DNA from: Sphingomonas sp. Y38-1Y
GTDB lineage: Bacteria; Pseudomonadota; Alphaproteobacteria; Sphingomonadales; Sphingomonadaceae
Reading direction: 5' to 3'
Length of the DNA: 64,000 nucleotides
Assembly: GCF_032391395.1 (NCBI RefSeq)
Contig: NZ_CP135916.1
Location: forward strand, 2,697,001 to 2,761,000
A program made the position numbers and the translations under genes. The notes below the pieces were generated by a model. It was not told the DNA's origin and did not search any database. It saw only the letters and a list, made by a program, of their open reading frames with translations. Below are positions 10,209 through 22,571 of this stretch, piece after piece (position 1 is the first letter of the stretch; each line of letters begins with the position of its first letter).

Positions 10209-10233
10209 GACCGCGGTTGCTACCGCGCCAGCG

Positions 10234-11988
10234 TCAAGATTTGGTTGCCGCGCGGGCGCCGTCCTGACCCGCGGCCGGCAACCGCACCTCGATCGCCTCT
10301 GTGCCGAAGACGATGTCGCCGCCAAGCTCTCTCGCGAGATTGTCGGCCAGGCGGAGCGCGAAGGCGGTGCCGAGCGGCAGCGCGGCGAACGCGGCGTCAT
10401 CGTGGCTGACCTCGCCGCCGGCCTCTGCCTGTTCGGGCAAGTGGGCAGGACGGGTGATCGACAGAGTCGTGCGCTCGCCGGCCGGGGCCAGCGTCATGGC
10501 CAGCCGCTCGCCGCGAGTCGTCGCCGAGAGCAGCGTGGCGAGCAGGCGGCCGAACAGGCGCTCGATCGCGTGCCGGTCGCCCTGCACGCCCGCGTCCTGG
10601 TCGGGCAGCGCCAGCGTGGCGCCGCGAAGCTCGGCCAGCGGCGCGAGGTCGTGCGCAACGGAGCCGAGCACCGCGCGCAGCGACACGGCCTCTGGCCGGA
10701 GCGTCAGCGCATCGCTCTCGATCCGCGCGGCGAGATCGAGATCGTCGATCGCGCCGAGGAGATCGCGGGCATGGCGATGGATCGACTGCGCACGGTCGCG
10801 ATAGGGGTCGGAGACCGGTCCCAGCATCTGGAGCGAGATCATCTCCGAGAAGCCGATGATCGCGTTGGTCGGCGTGCGCAGCTCGTGGACGAGCTGGCGC
10901 AGCGCGTCGGGCGCGGGTGCCGGGCGCGGCGTTGCCGTCTCGCCCGGATGCGGACGGCGGGCGGTACCGCGATAGCCGATGAAGCGGCCGGAGGCGGGAT
11001 CGAACGCCGGCATTGCCGACATCAGCCACTCGCCCGCCGCCGCGCCATTGCCGCCGATGACGAGATGCGCGTCGCGGAAGCGTTCGCGCTGGCGGAACGC
11101 GCCGGCCGCGACGCCGTCGACACGGGCCATCCCGCCGCCGCCGGCGAGGCGAAGCGACAGGCCGATCAGCGCGGCGCGACCGGGGCCGTCCGCCCAGTGG
11201 ATCAACCCCTCCGCATCGGTCTCGAACCGGATGCGCGAGGCGGGCGGCACCGGATCGGCGGCGGGGCGATCACGCTCGCGCGAGGCCTGGAACGCGTCGA
11301 TGCGCGCAACCACGTCAGCGATGCGAAACGGCCCCTCCGGCACGGGCTCGGGTGCGGGCGGCGGTGCGGGCTCGGCCTCGCTGCGGCGCACCGCTTCGGC
11401 AACGACGGGCAGCGTGAACGCGGCCGAGCCGAGGCTGGTGAAGTTCGACGGGATCGGAAAGGCGCGGCGAACCGGTTCGGGCGCTGGGTCAGGCTCGACG
11501 ACCGACAGTGCGGCCACCGGCGCTTCCACCACGACGGGCGCGTCATCCTGGATCACCCGCTCGTCGGCGAGGACGAAGTCGACCGGGCCGAAGCTGTCGA
11601 GCGCGCGCCGCACTTCGGCGTCGAGGTCGCGGCGGTGGCGCAGGATCGCGCGGGCGGGCGGCGCGATCTCGCCCAGCAGCGAGCGCCATTCGTCGGGAGC
11701 GAGCCGCGCGGTGCGAAGGACGGGCGCTGCGACCGCCAGCTCATCCCGCGCGAACAGGCGAACGAGTGCAAAGGGCGGATTCGCAAAGGCTAGACCCCGT
11801 GCCGCCGCCGTCCTATGCGACAGCTCGACCGCGGGTGCGATCGCCTCGAGCGTCTCGATCGCTCGCGCCTCTGCCGCCACCCGGCCCCGACCGATCAGGT
11901 CGACCAGCTGGCGATAGACCGACCGACGCGCCATGGGCGTCGAGAGGTCGGCGGCGAGCACGGTGTCGAGAGTATCGTCGAAGCGCAA
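10234..11988 (-). CDS. PAS-containing histidine kinase-like protein with degenerate ATPase domain
   Basis: A 584-residue cytoplasmic protein. The N-terminal half (about 1-200) is alpha-helical and of no recognised family, followed by a proline/alanine-rich linker, a PAS-like segment (RIRFETDAEGLIHWADG onward), and a HisKA dimerisation domain with H368 in LVHELRTPTNAIIGFSEM. The catalytic part looks eroded: the N-box position reads LFGRLLATLLSAT with no asparagine and no DxGxG box is visible. No ATG gives a sensible start; TTG at 11988 follows an AGGA box. Divergent from the Lrp gene. Probably a phosphotransfer or scaffold protein rather than an active kinase. Confidence 0.7.
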   Translation of the reverse strand: MRFDDTLDTVLAADLSTPMARRSVYRQLVDLIGRGRVAAEARAIETLEAIAPAVELSHRTAAARGLAFANPPFALVRLFARDELAVAAPVLRTARLAPDEWRSLLGEIAPPARAILRHRRDLDAEVRRALDSFGPVDFVLADERVIQDDAPVVVEAPVAALSVVEPDPAPEPVRRAFPIPSNFTSLGSAAFTLPVVAEAVRRSEAEPAPPPAPEPVPEGPFRIADVVARIDAFQASRERDRPAADPVPPASRIRFETDAEGLIHWADGPGRAALIGLSLRLAGGGGMARVDGVAAGAFRQRERFRDAHLVIGGNGAAAGEWLMSAMPAFDPASGRFIGYRGTARRPHPGETATPRPAPAPDALRQLVHELRTPTNAIIGFSEMISLQMLGPVSDPYRDRAQSIHRHARDLLGAIDDLDLAARIESDALTLRPEAVSLRAVLGSVAHDLAPLAELRGATLALPDQDAGVQGDRHAIERLFGRLLATLLSATTRGERLAMTLAPAGERTTLSITRPAHLPEQAEAGGEVSHDDAAFAALPLGTAFALRLADNLARELGGDIVFGTEAIEVRLPAAGQDGARAATKS

Positions 11989-12069
11989 ACTGCCTGGTTC
12001 CTGGGTCGCCGGGGGGCGCCGTGAAGGATTCCTTAACGCTTCCGACTCGACGCAGGAACCATTGTTTCG

Positions 12070-12103
12070 GTCCCAAAATCGACGCGTCGCATTGTGGGAC
12101 AAT
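12070..12103. promoter_or_regulatory. dyad in the divergent promoter region of the Lrp gene
   Basis: GTCCCA at 12070-12075 pairs with TGGGAC at 12095-12100 around a GACGCGTC centre, with one base of asymmetry. An overlapping ATTGT-GGG-ACAAT repeat lies at 12091-12103. Position between two divergent genes suggests an operator, perhaps for the Lrp protein itself. The remainder of 11989-12177 shows nothing else recognisable. Confidence 0.35.
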
Positions 12104-12177
12104 TGCGCGGCCAAGCAATTTTCTTCTAAGGAGCGGCCACGCGCCGCGCTGTTTGTACCAGATTTTCCGGAGCCTGC

Positions 12178-12645
12178 ATGAGCCTCGACCGCATCGACCG
12201 CCAGATCCTCGCCCTGTTGCAGGAGGACGGGCGCATGACCAATGTCGAGCTCGCAGAGCGCGTCGGCCTGACCGCTCCGCCCTGCCTTCGCCGCGTGCGG
12301 GCGCTGGAGGAAGCCGGCGCGATCAAGGGCTATCACGCGGCGCTCGATCCGCTGACGCTCGGCTATGGCATCACCGTCTTCGCGCTGGTCAGCCTGAAGA
12401 GCCAGGCGGAGAGCGACCTGGCCGCATTCGAGCGGCATGTGGCGAACATCCCCGAAGTGCGTGAGTGCCACATGCTCAATGGCGAGATCGATTTCATCCT
12501 CAAGATCGTCGCCGCCGACCTGAAGGGCTTTCAGGAGATGCTGACGACGCAGCTCACCACGGCGGAGAATGTCGCGAGCGTGAAGACGTCGCTGACGATC
12601 CGCACCTCGAAGGCGCTGCCGGGCATCCCTGTCCCCGACGCCTAA
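12178..12645 (+). CDS. Lrp/AsnC family transcriptional regulator
   Basis: A 155-residue regulator with an N-terminal winged helix-turn-helix (LDRIDRQILALLQEDGRMTNVELAERVGL, about 3-31, then the recognition helix APPCLRRVRALEEAG). The C-terminal RAM/AsnC ligand domain carries VRECHMLNGEIDFILKI (about 96-112). Length is typical. The family senses amino acids and forms dodecameric or octameric particles on DNA. Its stop overlaps the convergent membrane protein gene by four bases. Target unknown; the divergent kinase-like gene is a candidate. Confidence 0.9.
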   Translation: MSLDRIDRQILALLQEDGRMTNVELAERVGLTAPPCLRRVRALEEAGAIKGYHAALDPLTLGYGITVFALVSLKSQAESDLAAFERHVANIPEVRECHMLNGEIDFILKIVAADLKGFQEMLTTQLTTAENVASVKTSLTIRTSKALPGIPVPDA

Positions 12646-14903
12646 TCGTCCTTCAGGTCGGCCAGCGGGCCGCTCAGCACGGGGACGATCGACGAATAAT
12701 CGTCGGTCCAGGCGGGCACGTCCTTGCGATAGCGCAGCGGCTCCCAATTGCCGCCTTCGCTGACCAGCACCGCAAGGCTGACGGGATCGCGGGTGAGCGC
12801 GATCCAGTCCGACATCGTCGCTTCCGAATTGTCGGCGACGGTCGGCGCATAGCGGAGCGCCGCGGCATACCAGCCGCGTCCGCGCGCGGTCGCGGTCACG
12901 ACCGGCTCCAGGTCGAGGAAGCGGTTGGAAACGTGGACGAGGAGCAAGCCCTTCTTGCCCAGCACCCGGCCATAGTCGTCCAGCGCTTCGCGCGTCATCA
13001 GGTGCATCGGCACCGCGTCGGACGAGAACGCGTCGAGCGCGAGCAGGTCGAGGCTGTTGGCGGGCTGTGCCGCGATCGACAGCCGCGCGTCCCCAATGAC
13101 GATGCGCGGATTGGGCAGGCAGCGGCCGAGGAAGCCGAACTTGCCGCTGTCCCGCGCGATCCGCACCACCGTCGGATCGATCTCGTAGAAGCGCCAGTCC
13201 TGGCCGGGCTGCGCATAGCAGGCGAGCGTTCCCGTCCCCAGCCCCACCGCGCCAACCCGGGCGTTGGGGCCGAAGAGCGAGGGCAGCACCTGCATCGCCT
13301 GTCCGATGCCCGATCCGGGGACGTAATAGCTGGTCGGCTCGCGCGCCTTGACCGGATCGTCGACGAACTGGACGCCGTGGAGCGTCGTGCCATGGGCCAG
13401 CGTGCGGGTGCCGTTCGCGGGATAGTCGCGGATCGTATAGACGCCGAAATAGCTGCGCGTGCGGGTGTCGCCTTCCCAGCTGATCTGGAGCGCGCGCCAG
13501 CCGCCGAACAGCAGGAGCGAGGCGACGAGCACCGCGACGAACGCCGGCCGCGCGCCGATCACCGCGATGCCGAGCGCGGCGAGGCCGAGAAACGCGGCGC
13601 TCTCGTGCCGCTTGCCCAGCAGCCCGCCCGGATCGTTGAGACCGACCAGCATGATCGCGATCGCCAGGGCGGTGACGATGCCGAGGACGAGCGGCCGCCG
13701 CCGCTCCCACGCGCCCGACAACAGCGGCAGCAACCAGGTCTGCGGCACCAGCAGTCCTGCGGCGACGATCAGGATCGGGTATTCGTACGTCCAGTCGAAC
13801 ACGACCGGCGCGATCAACCCCGCGAACACGCCGCCGAGCGCGCCGCCGACCGACATGGCGAGATAGAAGCCCGTCAGCCGGTCGGGCTCCGGTCGCAGGC
13901 GATAGAGCGCGGTGTGGAGCGCGACCGCGACCATGAACAACAGGCCGAGCGCGATGATCGCGTTGAGGTACGGATATTCGTGCGTCCCGCCGATCATCAC
14001 GCCGCCGAAGACGAGAATCGTCACCGGCGCGAAGGTCGTCAGGAAGTCGGCGACCCGCCGCCCCGCGGCGAACGCGACGCTGAAGCTCAGGAGATAAAGG
14101 CCGAGCGGGAGGACCCAGAGCAGCGGGACCGCGACGATGTCGGTGGTGAGGAAGGTGGAGGTCGCGAGCATCAGCCCTGAGGGGACGAGCGACAGCGCGA
14201 TCCAGTGGGCGACCCAGCCGCGGGTCGGCGCGGCGCTGGTCGGGCGCTCGCGCGCGGCGGCGGGGCCGCGCGGCAGGCCGAACGCGCAGCCGGCGACGAG
14301 CAGTGCGACCAGCGCGTAGCCGCCGCTCCAGAGCCAGCTTTGCGCCGACAGCGCCATGTTGGGCTCGACCAGCAATGGATAGGCGATCAGCCCGGCGAAG
14401 CTGCCGATGTTCGAGGCGGCATAGAGCGCATAGGGGTTCACCCCCGGCGCCGAGGCGGCGAACCAGCGCTGAAGCAACGGCGCCTGGGCCGAGACGGCGA
14501 GAAACAGCGGCCCGATCGACGCGAACAGCAGCCACGGCACCCAGAGCGCGGGCTCGTCACCGGCGGCGGGCTTGGCGTCGGTGAGGCCGATCGGCAGCCA
14601 CAAGGCGGCGACCGCGAGCAGCGCCAGGTGGATGCCCGCCTGCCGCTTGACGCCGAACCGCCCCAGCCAGTGCGCATAGCCATAGCCGCCGAGCAGCAGC
14701 GCCTGATAGACAAGCATCGCCGAGTTCCAGACCGCGGGCGCGCCGCCCAGTCGCGGCAACGCCATCCGCGCGATCATCGGCTGGACGAGGAACAGGAGGA
14801 ACGACCCCGACAGGATCGCGGCCACGAACAGGGGGCGGATGGGCCGGATCGCACGAACGGCACCGCCGCCCGCGCCGCCGTCCCCGTCGGGCTCGATACG
14901 CAT
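12642..14903 (-). CDS. fused MFS-like membrane domain and spermidine-synthase-like protein
   Basis: A 753-residue protein. Residues about 20-470 form roughly a dozen membrane helices resembling an MFS-like transporter domain (RPLFVAAILSGSFLLFLVQPMIARM at the start). The last ~270 residues resemble an aminopropyltransferase/Rossmann methyltransferase fold, with GLGTGTLACYAQPGQDWRFYEIDP as nucleotide motif and LDLLALDAFSSDAVP at the catalytic position. Such fusions are common in bacteria and their reaction is not established; polyamine production should not be assumed. ATG at 14903 follows AAGG by eight bases. Confidence 0.8.
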   Translation of the reverse strand: MRIEPDGDGGAGGGAVRAIRPIRPLFVAAILSGSFLLFLVQPMIARMALPRLGGAPAVWNSAMLVYQALLLGGYGYAHWLGRFGVKRQAGIHLALLAVAALWLPIGLTDAKPAAGDEPALWVPWLLFASIGPLFLAVSAQAPLLQRWFAASAPGVNPYALYAASNIGSFAGLIAYPLLVEPNMALSAQSWLWSGGYALVALLVAGCAFGLPRGPAAARERPTSAAPTRGWVAHWIALSLVPSGLMLATSTFLTTDIVAVPLLWVLPLGLYLLSFSVAFAAGRRVADFLTTFAPVTILVFGGVMIGGTHEYPYLNAIIALGLLFMVAVALHTALYRLRPEPDRLTGFYLAMSVGGALGGVFAGLIAPVVFDWTYEYPILIVAAGLLVPQTWLLPLLSGAWERRRPLVLGIVTALAIAIMLVGLNDPGGLLGKRHESAAFLGLAALGIAVIGARPAFVAVLVASLLLFGGWRALQISWEGDTRTRSYFGVYTIRDYPANGTRTLAHGTTLHGVQFVDDPVKAREPTSYYVPGSGIGQAMQVLPSLFGPNARVGAVGLGTGTLACYAQPGQDWRFYEIDPTVVRIARDSGKFGFLGRCLPNPRIVIGDARLSIAAQPANSLDLLALDAFSSDAVPMHLMTREALDDYGRVLGKKGLLLVHVSNRFLDLEPVVTATARGRGWYAAALRYAPTVADNSEATMSDWIALTRDPVSLAVLVSEGGNWEPLRYRKDVPAWTDDYSSIVPVLSGPLADLKDD

Positions 14904-14913
14904 GGCCCGGACC

Positions 14914-15993
14914 TTAGCGCGCGGGCCTGCGATTGGAAGCGACATCGAGGGCGTAGGCGAGCGCGACCGTCGCGGCGATGCCGATCGCGACCGCGGCGAG
15001 ATAAGCGCCGTGGCCGCTCCCCAGCCGCAGCACCAGCGTGCCAAGGCCATAGGTGAGCAGCACGCCGCCCGCGAAGGTGTCGAGGCTGCGCCGACCGATG
15101 GCGGCGACGGCGGCGTACGGCTGGCGGCGAAGCCAGCCGCCGAGCAGCGTCAGCAGCGAAAGATAGAGAAGGAGGACGAGCACCGCGTGACCGACACGGA
15201 GCACCGTCAGGCCATGACGCGCGTCGAGCCAGGCGGGCTCGATCCCCATCGGCTTGACCACCGCGCCCGCCGCGAACAGCAGGACGAGCGGCAAGGCGAC
15301 GAGCCGGTGCCGGTCGAGCCAGGCGAGCAGGGCCACGTGGATGCGCATCGACCCCAGCGCCATCGGCACGAAAAACATCATCTGCCACGCGAGCCGATCG
15401 GGCAGGCCGTCCTTCATCCCGCCCCCCGCGACGCGATCGATCGTCCAGACCTGTGCGCCGATCCAGATCGCGACCGACAGCGCGATCAGCAGCGCGTTCG
15501 ACCTTCGCTGCACCGCGATCGCGATCGGCGCGGCGAGCATCAGCACGATGTAGAGCTGAAGGATGTCGAGCAGGCGCGGCGCCGACTGAAGCGTCAGGAA
15601 CCGGACGCCCGCGCGGAGCGGATCGGTGACGAAGGCACCGAGGTTCCAGAAGGCGAGCTCCTCCGCCGGCATCAGCGCCGCGAGCGGCAGCACGCAGGCG
15701 AGCAGCGCGAGATTGTAGAGCCACAACCGCCCTGCCCGCTTCCACACCGCGAGCATCGGCGCCGGGCGGCTGAGATAGACGAGCCCGACCATATAGCCCG
15801 ACAGCATCACGAACAGCTCGGCCGCGGTCGACCAGCCCAATCGCGTCGGTGTCGGGATTAGGCCTTCGCGCAGCCCGCCGAGTTCGGCGACCTGTCCCAG
15901 ATGATTGATGAGGATGACGAGGATCGCCACCCCCCTGACGATATCGATGCGCGTCTCGCGCGCGGGCGCGTCAGCCGGGGCGGTCGATGGCAT
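14914..15993 (-). CDS. OpgC-domain acyltransferase-like membrane protein
   Basis: A 359-residue integral membrane protein with about ten hydrophobic helices and the OpgC start RIDIVRGVAILVILINHLGQ. OpgC/MdoC proteins transfer succinyl groups to periplasmic glucans; here the acceptor is unknown. The gene starts inside the end of the upstream GNAT gene (23-bp overlap) and ends 11 bp before the fused membrane protein, so it belongs to the same minus-strand run. Confidence 0.85.
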   Translation of the reverse strand: MPSTAPADAPARETRIDIVRGVAILVILINHLGQVAELGGLREGLIPTPTRLGWSTAAELFVMLSGYMVGLVYLSRPAPMLAVWKRAGRLWLYNLALLACVLPLAALMPAEELAFWNLGAFVTDPLRAGVRFLTLQSAPRLLDILQLYIVLMLAAPIAIAVQRRSNALLIALSVAIWIGAQVWTIDRVAGGGMKDGLPDRLAWQMMFFVPMALGSMRIHVALLAWLDRHRLVALPLVLLFAAGAVVKPMGIEPAWLDARHGLTVLRVGHAVLVLLLYLSLLTLLGGWLRRQPYAAVAAIGRRSLDTFAGGVLLTYGLGTLVLRLGSGHGAYLAAVAIGIAATVALAYALDVASNRRPAR

Positions 15994-16497
15994 AGACGAT
16001 GTGGATCGACAGCGGATCGTCGGGCGCGAGCGCGGGGTGCGAGAAGTCGAGATCGACCTGGCGCCGCATCCCCAGCCGCTCCATCAGCCCCCAGCTTCGG
16101 ACGTTGGCGGGCACGGTGATCGCCGCGACCCGATCGATGCCGTTCGCCCACGCCCAGTCAAGGCTGGCCGCCGCCCCTTCGCGCGCGATGCCTTGCCCCC
16201 AGGCATGGCGGGCGAGGCGCCAGCCGATCTCGACCGCTTCCTCGATCGGCGTACCCTTGGCACCGGGCTTGAGGCCACAGAAGCCGAGAAACGCGCCGTC
16301 TTCGCATCGCTCGATCGCCCAGAAACAATAACCGAACTGCGCCTGAAACCGCTGCTGGCGCTCGATTGCCGCGCGGGTGCCGGCTTCATCGAGGAGCGGC
16401 CCTATGAACGCCATGACGTCGGGATCGCGACCCATCGCGGCGAAGGGCGCGACGTCGGTCTCGCGCCAAGGGCGCAGGATCAGGCGATCGGTCTCGA

Positions 16498-16501
<4 letters not shown>
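15971..16501 (-). CDS. GNAT family N-acetyltransferase (second of a tandem pair)
   Basis: A 176-residue acetyltransferase of the RimJ/RimL type. It begins IETDRLILRPWRETD, and the acetyl-CoA loop lies in HAWGQGIAREGAAASLDWA, followed by NVRSWGLMERLGM. A GTG at 16501 is the start: it overlaps the stop of the preceding GNAT as GTGA, and no ATG fits. It resembles its neighbour throughout, consistent with tandem duplication. Substrate unknown. Confidence 0.85.
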
Positions 16502-18029
<1,528 letters not shown>

Positions 18030-18037
18030 TCAGCGCA

Positions 18038-18595
18038 TCAAGGGGCGCGGTGCCGGAACCGGCGCACGATCAGCCAGCCGGCGACGCCGATGCCCGCGGC
18101 GAGTGCCACCCACTCGACCCCACGCACCAGCCGACCGAGCACCGCCTCGATCGTGTTGCCGAACAGAGTGCCCAGGCTGACGAAGATCGACGCCCACAGG
18201 ATCGCGGCGCACGCGTTGAGGAGGAGGAAGCGGCTCGCCGGGATGGCGGAGGTACCGATCGCCAGCGGGCTGACGGTCCGCAGGCCATAGAGGAAGCGGA
18301 ACGCGAAGACGAAGCCGGTCGGATGCCGCTCGAACGTCGTCATTGCCCTGGCAAAGGCGGGGCGTGCCATCAGCCGGGCGACGCGCGGATGATGGCGGAA
18401 GCGGCGGCCGGCCAGGAAAAAGCACTGGTCGGCGACGAACGACCCCGCCGCCGCCGCGGCGATCGCGGGGCCCACGCCGAACAATCCGTGATGTGCGGCC
18501 ACGCCGCCGAGCACGACGACCGTCTCGCCCTCTACCCCCGCGCCGACGAATAGCGCGGGGAGGCCGAACCGGGCGATCAGCGCCTCGACGCTCAT
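18038..18595 (-). CDS. DedA family membrane protein
   Basis: A 185-residue VTT/DedA-type membrane protein with about five hydrophobic segments. The family marks GVEGETVVVLGGVAAHHG (about 19-36) and FRFLYGLRTVSPLAIGTS (about 98-115) are both present. Relatives are thought to act in membrane lipid flipping or transport and envelope homeostasis. It starts one base after the metH stop, so it is probably co-transcribed with the methionine genes. Confidence 0.87.
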   Translation of the reverse strand: MSVEALIARFGLPALFVGAGVEGETVVVLGGVAAHHGLFGVGPAIAAAAAGSFVADQCFFLAGRRFRHHPRVARLMARPAFARAMTTFERHPTGFVFAFRFLYGLRTVSPLAIGTSAIPASRFLLLNACAAILWASIFVSLGTLFGNTIEAVLGRLVRGVEWVALAAGIGVAGWLIVRRFRHRAP

Positions 18596-18596
18596 G

Positions 18597-21302
<2,706 letters not shown>

Positions 21303-21309
21303 AAGAATT

Positions 21310-21390
21310 CCGTTCGCTTCGAGCGAAGTCGAGAAGCGCTGGTGATGCGCCTGGCCCCGTTTCTCGACTTCGCTCGAAACGAACGGGGTG
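21310..21390. repeat. inverted repeat between the two metH genes
   Basis: The left arm CGTTCGCTTCGAGCGAAGTC and the right arm, reverse-complementary apart from a few bases (GACTTCGCTCGAAACGAACG), enclose about 25 bp. It almost fills the gap between metH part 1 and part 2 and borders the ribosome-binding site of the GTG-started part 2. This family differs from the double-hairpin element. Confidence 0.75.
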
Positions 21391-21407
21391 TGTTCAATTA
21401 ACGCCGA

Positions 21408-22457
21408 TTAGGCCGCCATCGTGAACGGCTCCAGGCCCGCGAGCCGCATCTGTACCGCCACTTCGGGCAGCGCACGCGGGGGCAGGCCCGCCACCGCCTC
21501 GCCGATCGCCTGGATATGCGCGGGGGTCGAGCCGCAGCAGCCGCCCAGGATGTTGACCTGGCCATGCTCGGCCCAGTCGCGCACCAGCCCCGCGGTCGTG
21601 ACCGGCGCCTCGTCATAGGCGCCGAGCTCATTGGGCAGCCCGGCATTCGGATAGACCATGATGAGCGTATCGGCGAGCTTCGACAGCGTCGCCACGTGCG
21701 GGCGAAGCTGCTCTGCACCGAAGGAGCAATTAAGCCCGATCGTCACGGGCCGCGCATGGCGGATCGCGTGCCAGAACGCCTCGACCGTGTGGCCCGACAG
21801 ATTTCGCCCGGAGAGGTCGGTCAGCGTCATCGACAGCATGATCGGCACCTCGCGCCCCAGCGCCTCGCCCGCCTCGATCACCGCCATCACGCCGGCCTTG
21901 GCATTGAGCGTGTCGAACACCGTCTCGATCAGGATGAAGTCCGATCCGCCCTCGATCAGCGCATCGACCTGCTCGCGATAGACGTCCTTCAGATAGTCGA
22001 AGTCGATCTCGCGAAAGCCGGGATCGTTGACGTCGGGCGACAGCGACAGCGTCTTGTTGGTCGGCCCGATCGCGCCGGCGACGAAGCGCGGGCGGCCGTC
22101 CATGGCCTCGAACGCGTCGGCACATTCGCGTGCGATCCGGGCGCTCGCCACGTTGATCTCGCGCACCAGATGCTCGGCGCCGTAGTCGGCCTGGCTGATG
22201 CGATTGGCCGAGAAGGTGTTGGTCGAGACGATGTCCGATCCCGCCTTCAGATAGCTTTCGGTGATGAGCCGCGGCACCTCCGGCTTGGTCAGCGCGAGGA
22301 TGTCGTTGTTGCCCTTCTGGTCATGGGTGAGGCCCAGGTCGCCGGCATAATCGGCCTCGGCCAGCTTCCAGTTCTGGATCTCGGTACCGAACGCGCCGTC
22401 GGTCAGCAGGATGCGCTTGGCCGCTTCGGCAAACAGGCGGGTGCGGGCTGTTTCCAT
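21408..22457 (-). CDS. metH: methionine synthase MetH, homocysteine-binding part
   Basis: A 349-residue homocysteine S-methyltransferase domain, the first module of MetH as a separate protein. It starts RILLTDGAFGTEIQ. Zinc ligands are the cysteine of GLNCSF and the pair in GGCCGSTP near the C-terminus. It must work with the folate/cobalamin part encoded 105 bp downstream. The ATG at 22457 is preceded by a GGAG seven bases away; that box lies at the edge of the repeat at 22465-22568. A TTG at 22463 is the alternative start. Confidence 0.94.
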   Translation of the reverse strand: METARTRLFAEAAKRILLTDGAFGTEIQNWKLAEADYAGDLGLTHDQKGNNDILALTKPEVPRLITESYLKAGSDIVSTNTFSANRISQADYGAEHLVREINVASARIARECADAFEAMDGRPRFVAGAIGPTNKTLSLSPDVNDPGFREIDFDYLKDVYREQVDALIEGGSDFILIETVFDTLNAKAGVMAVIEAGEALGREVPIMLSMTLTDLSGRNLSGHTVEAFWHAIRHARPVTIGLNCSFGAEQLRPHVATLSKLADTLIMVYPNAGLPNELGAYDEAPVTTAGLVRDWAEHGQVNILGGCCGSTPAHIQAIGEAVAGLPPRALPEVAVQMRLAGLEPFTMAA

Positions 22458-22464
22458 CTTCAAT

Positions 22465-22568
22465 CTCCCCCCTCCCGCTTGCGGGAGGGGTCGGGGGTGG
22501 GCCTGTCAGCAATCGGAGCGCAGGCGGCCACGCCCACCCCCGGCCCCTCCCGCAAGCGGGAGGGGGGT
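22465..22568. repeat. double-hairpin palindromic repeat between metF and metH
   Basis: Each end is a hairpin (CCTCCCGCTTGCGGGAGG; CCTCCCGCAAGCGGGAGG) and the ends are inverted with respect to each other across about 35 bp. It fills almost the whole gap between the metF stop and the metH start, and its left end contributes purine-rich bases to the metH ribosome-binding site. Confidence 0.85.
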
Positions 22569-22571
22569 AAG

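Noticed and set aside
11989..14535. Long minus-strand open frame continuing upstream of the histidine-kinase-like gene
   Set aside because: Beyond 11988 it runs through the promoter region, antisense to the Lrp gene, and then out of frame within the membrane-fusion gene; its composition is arginine-rich, typical of GC-rich shadow frames.
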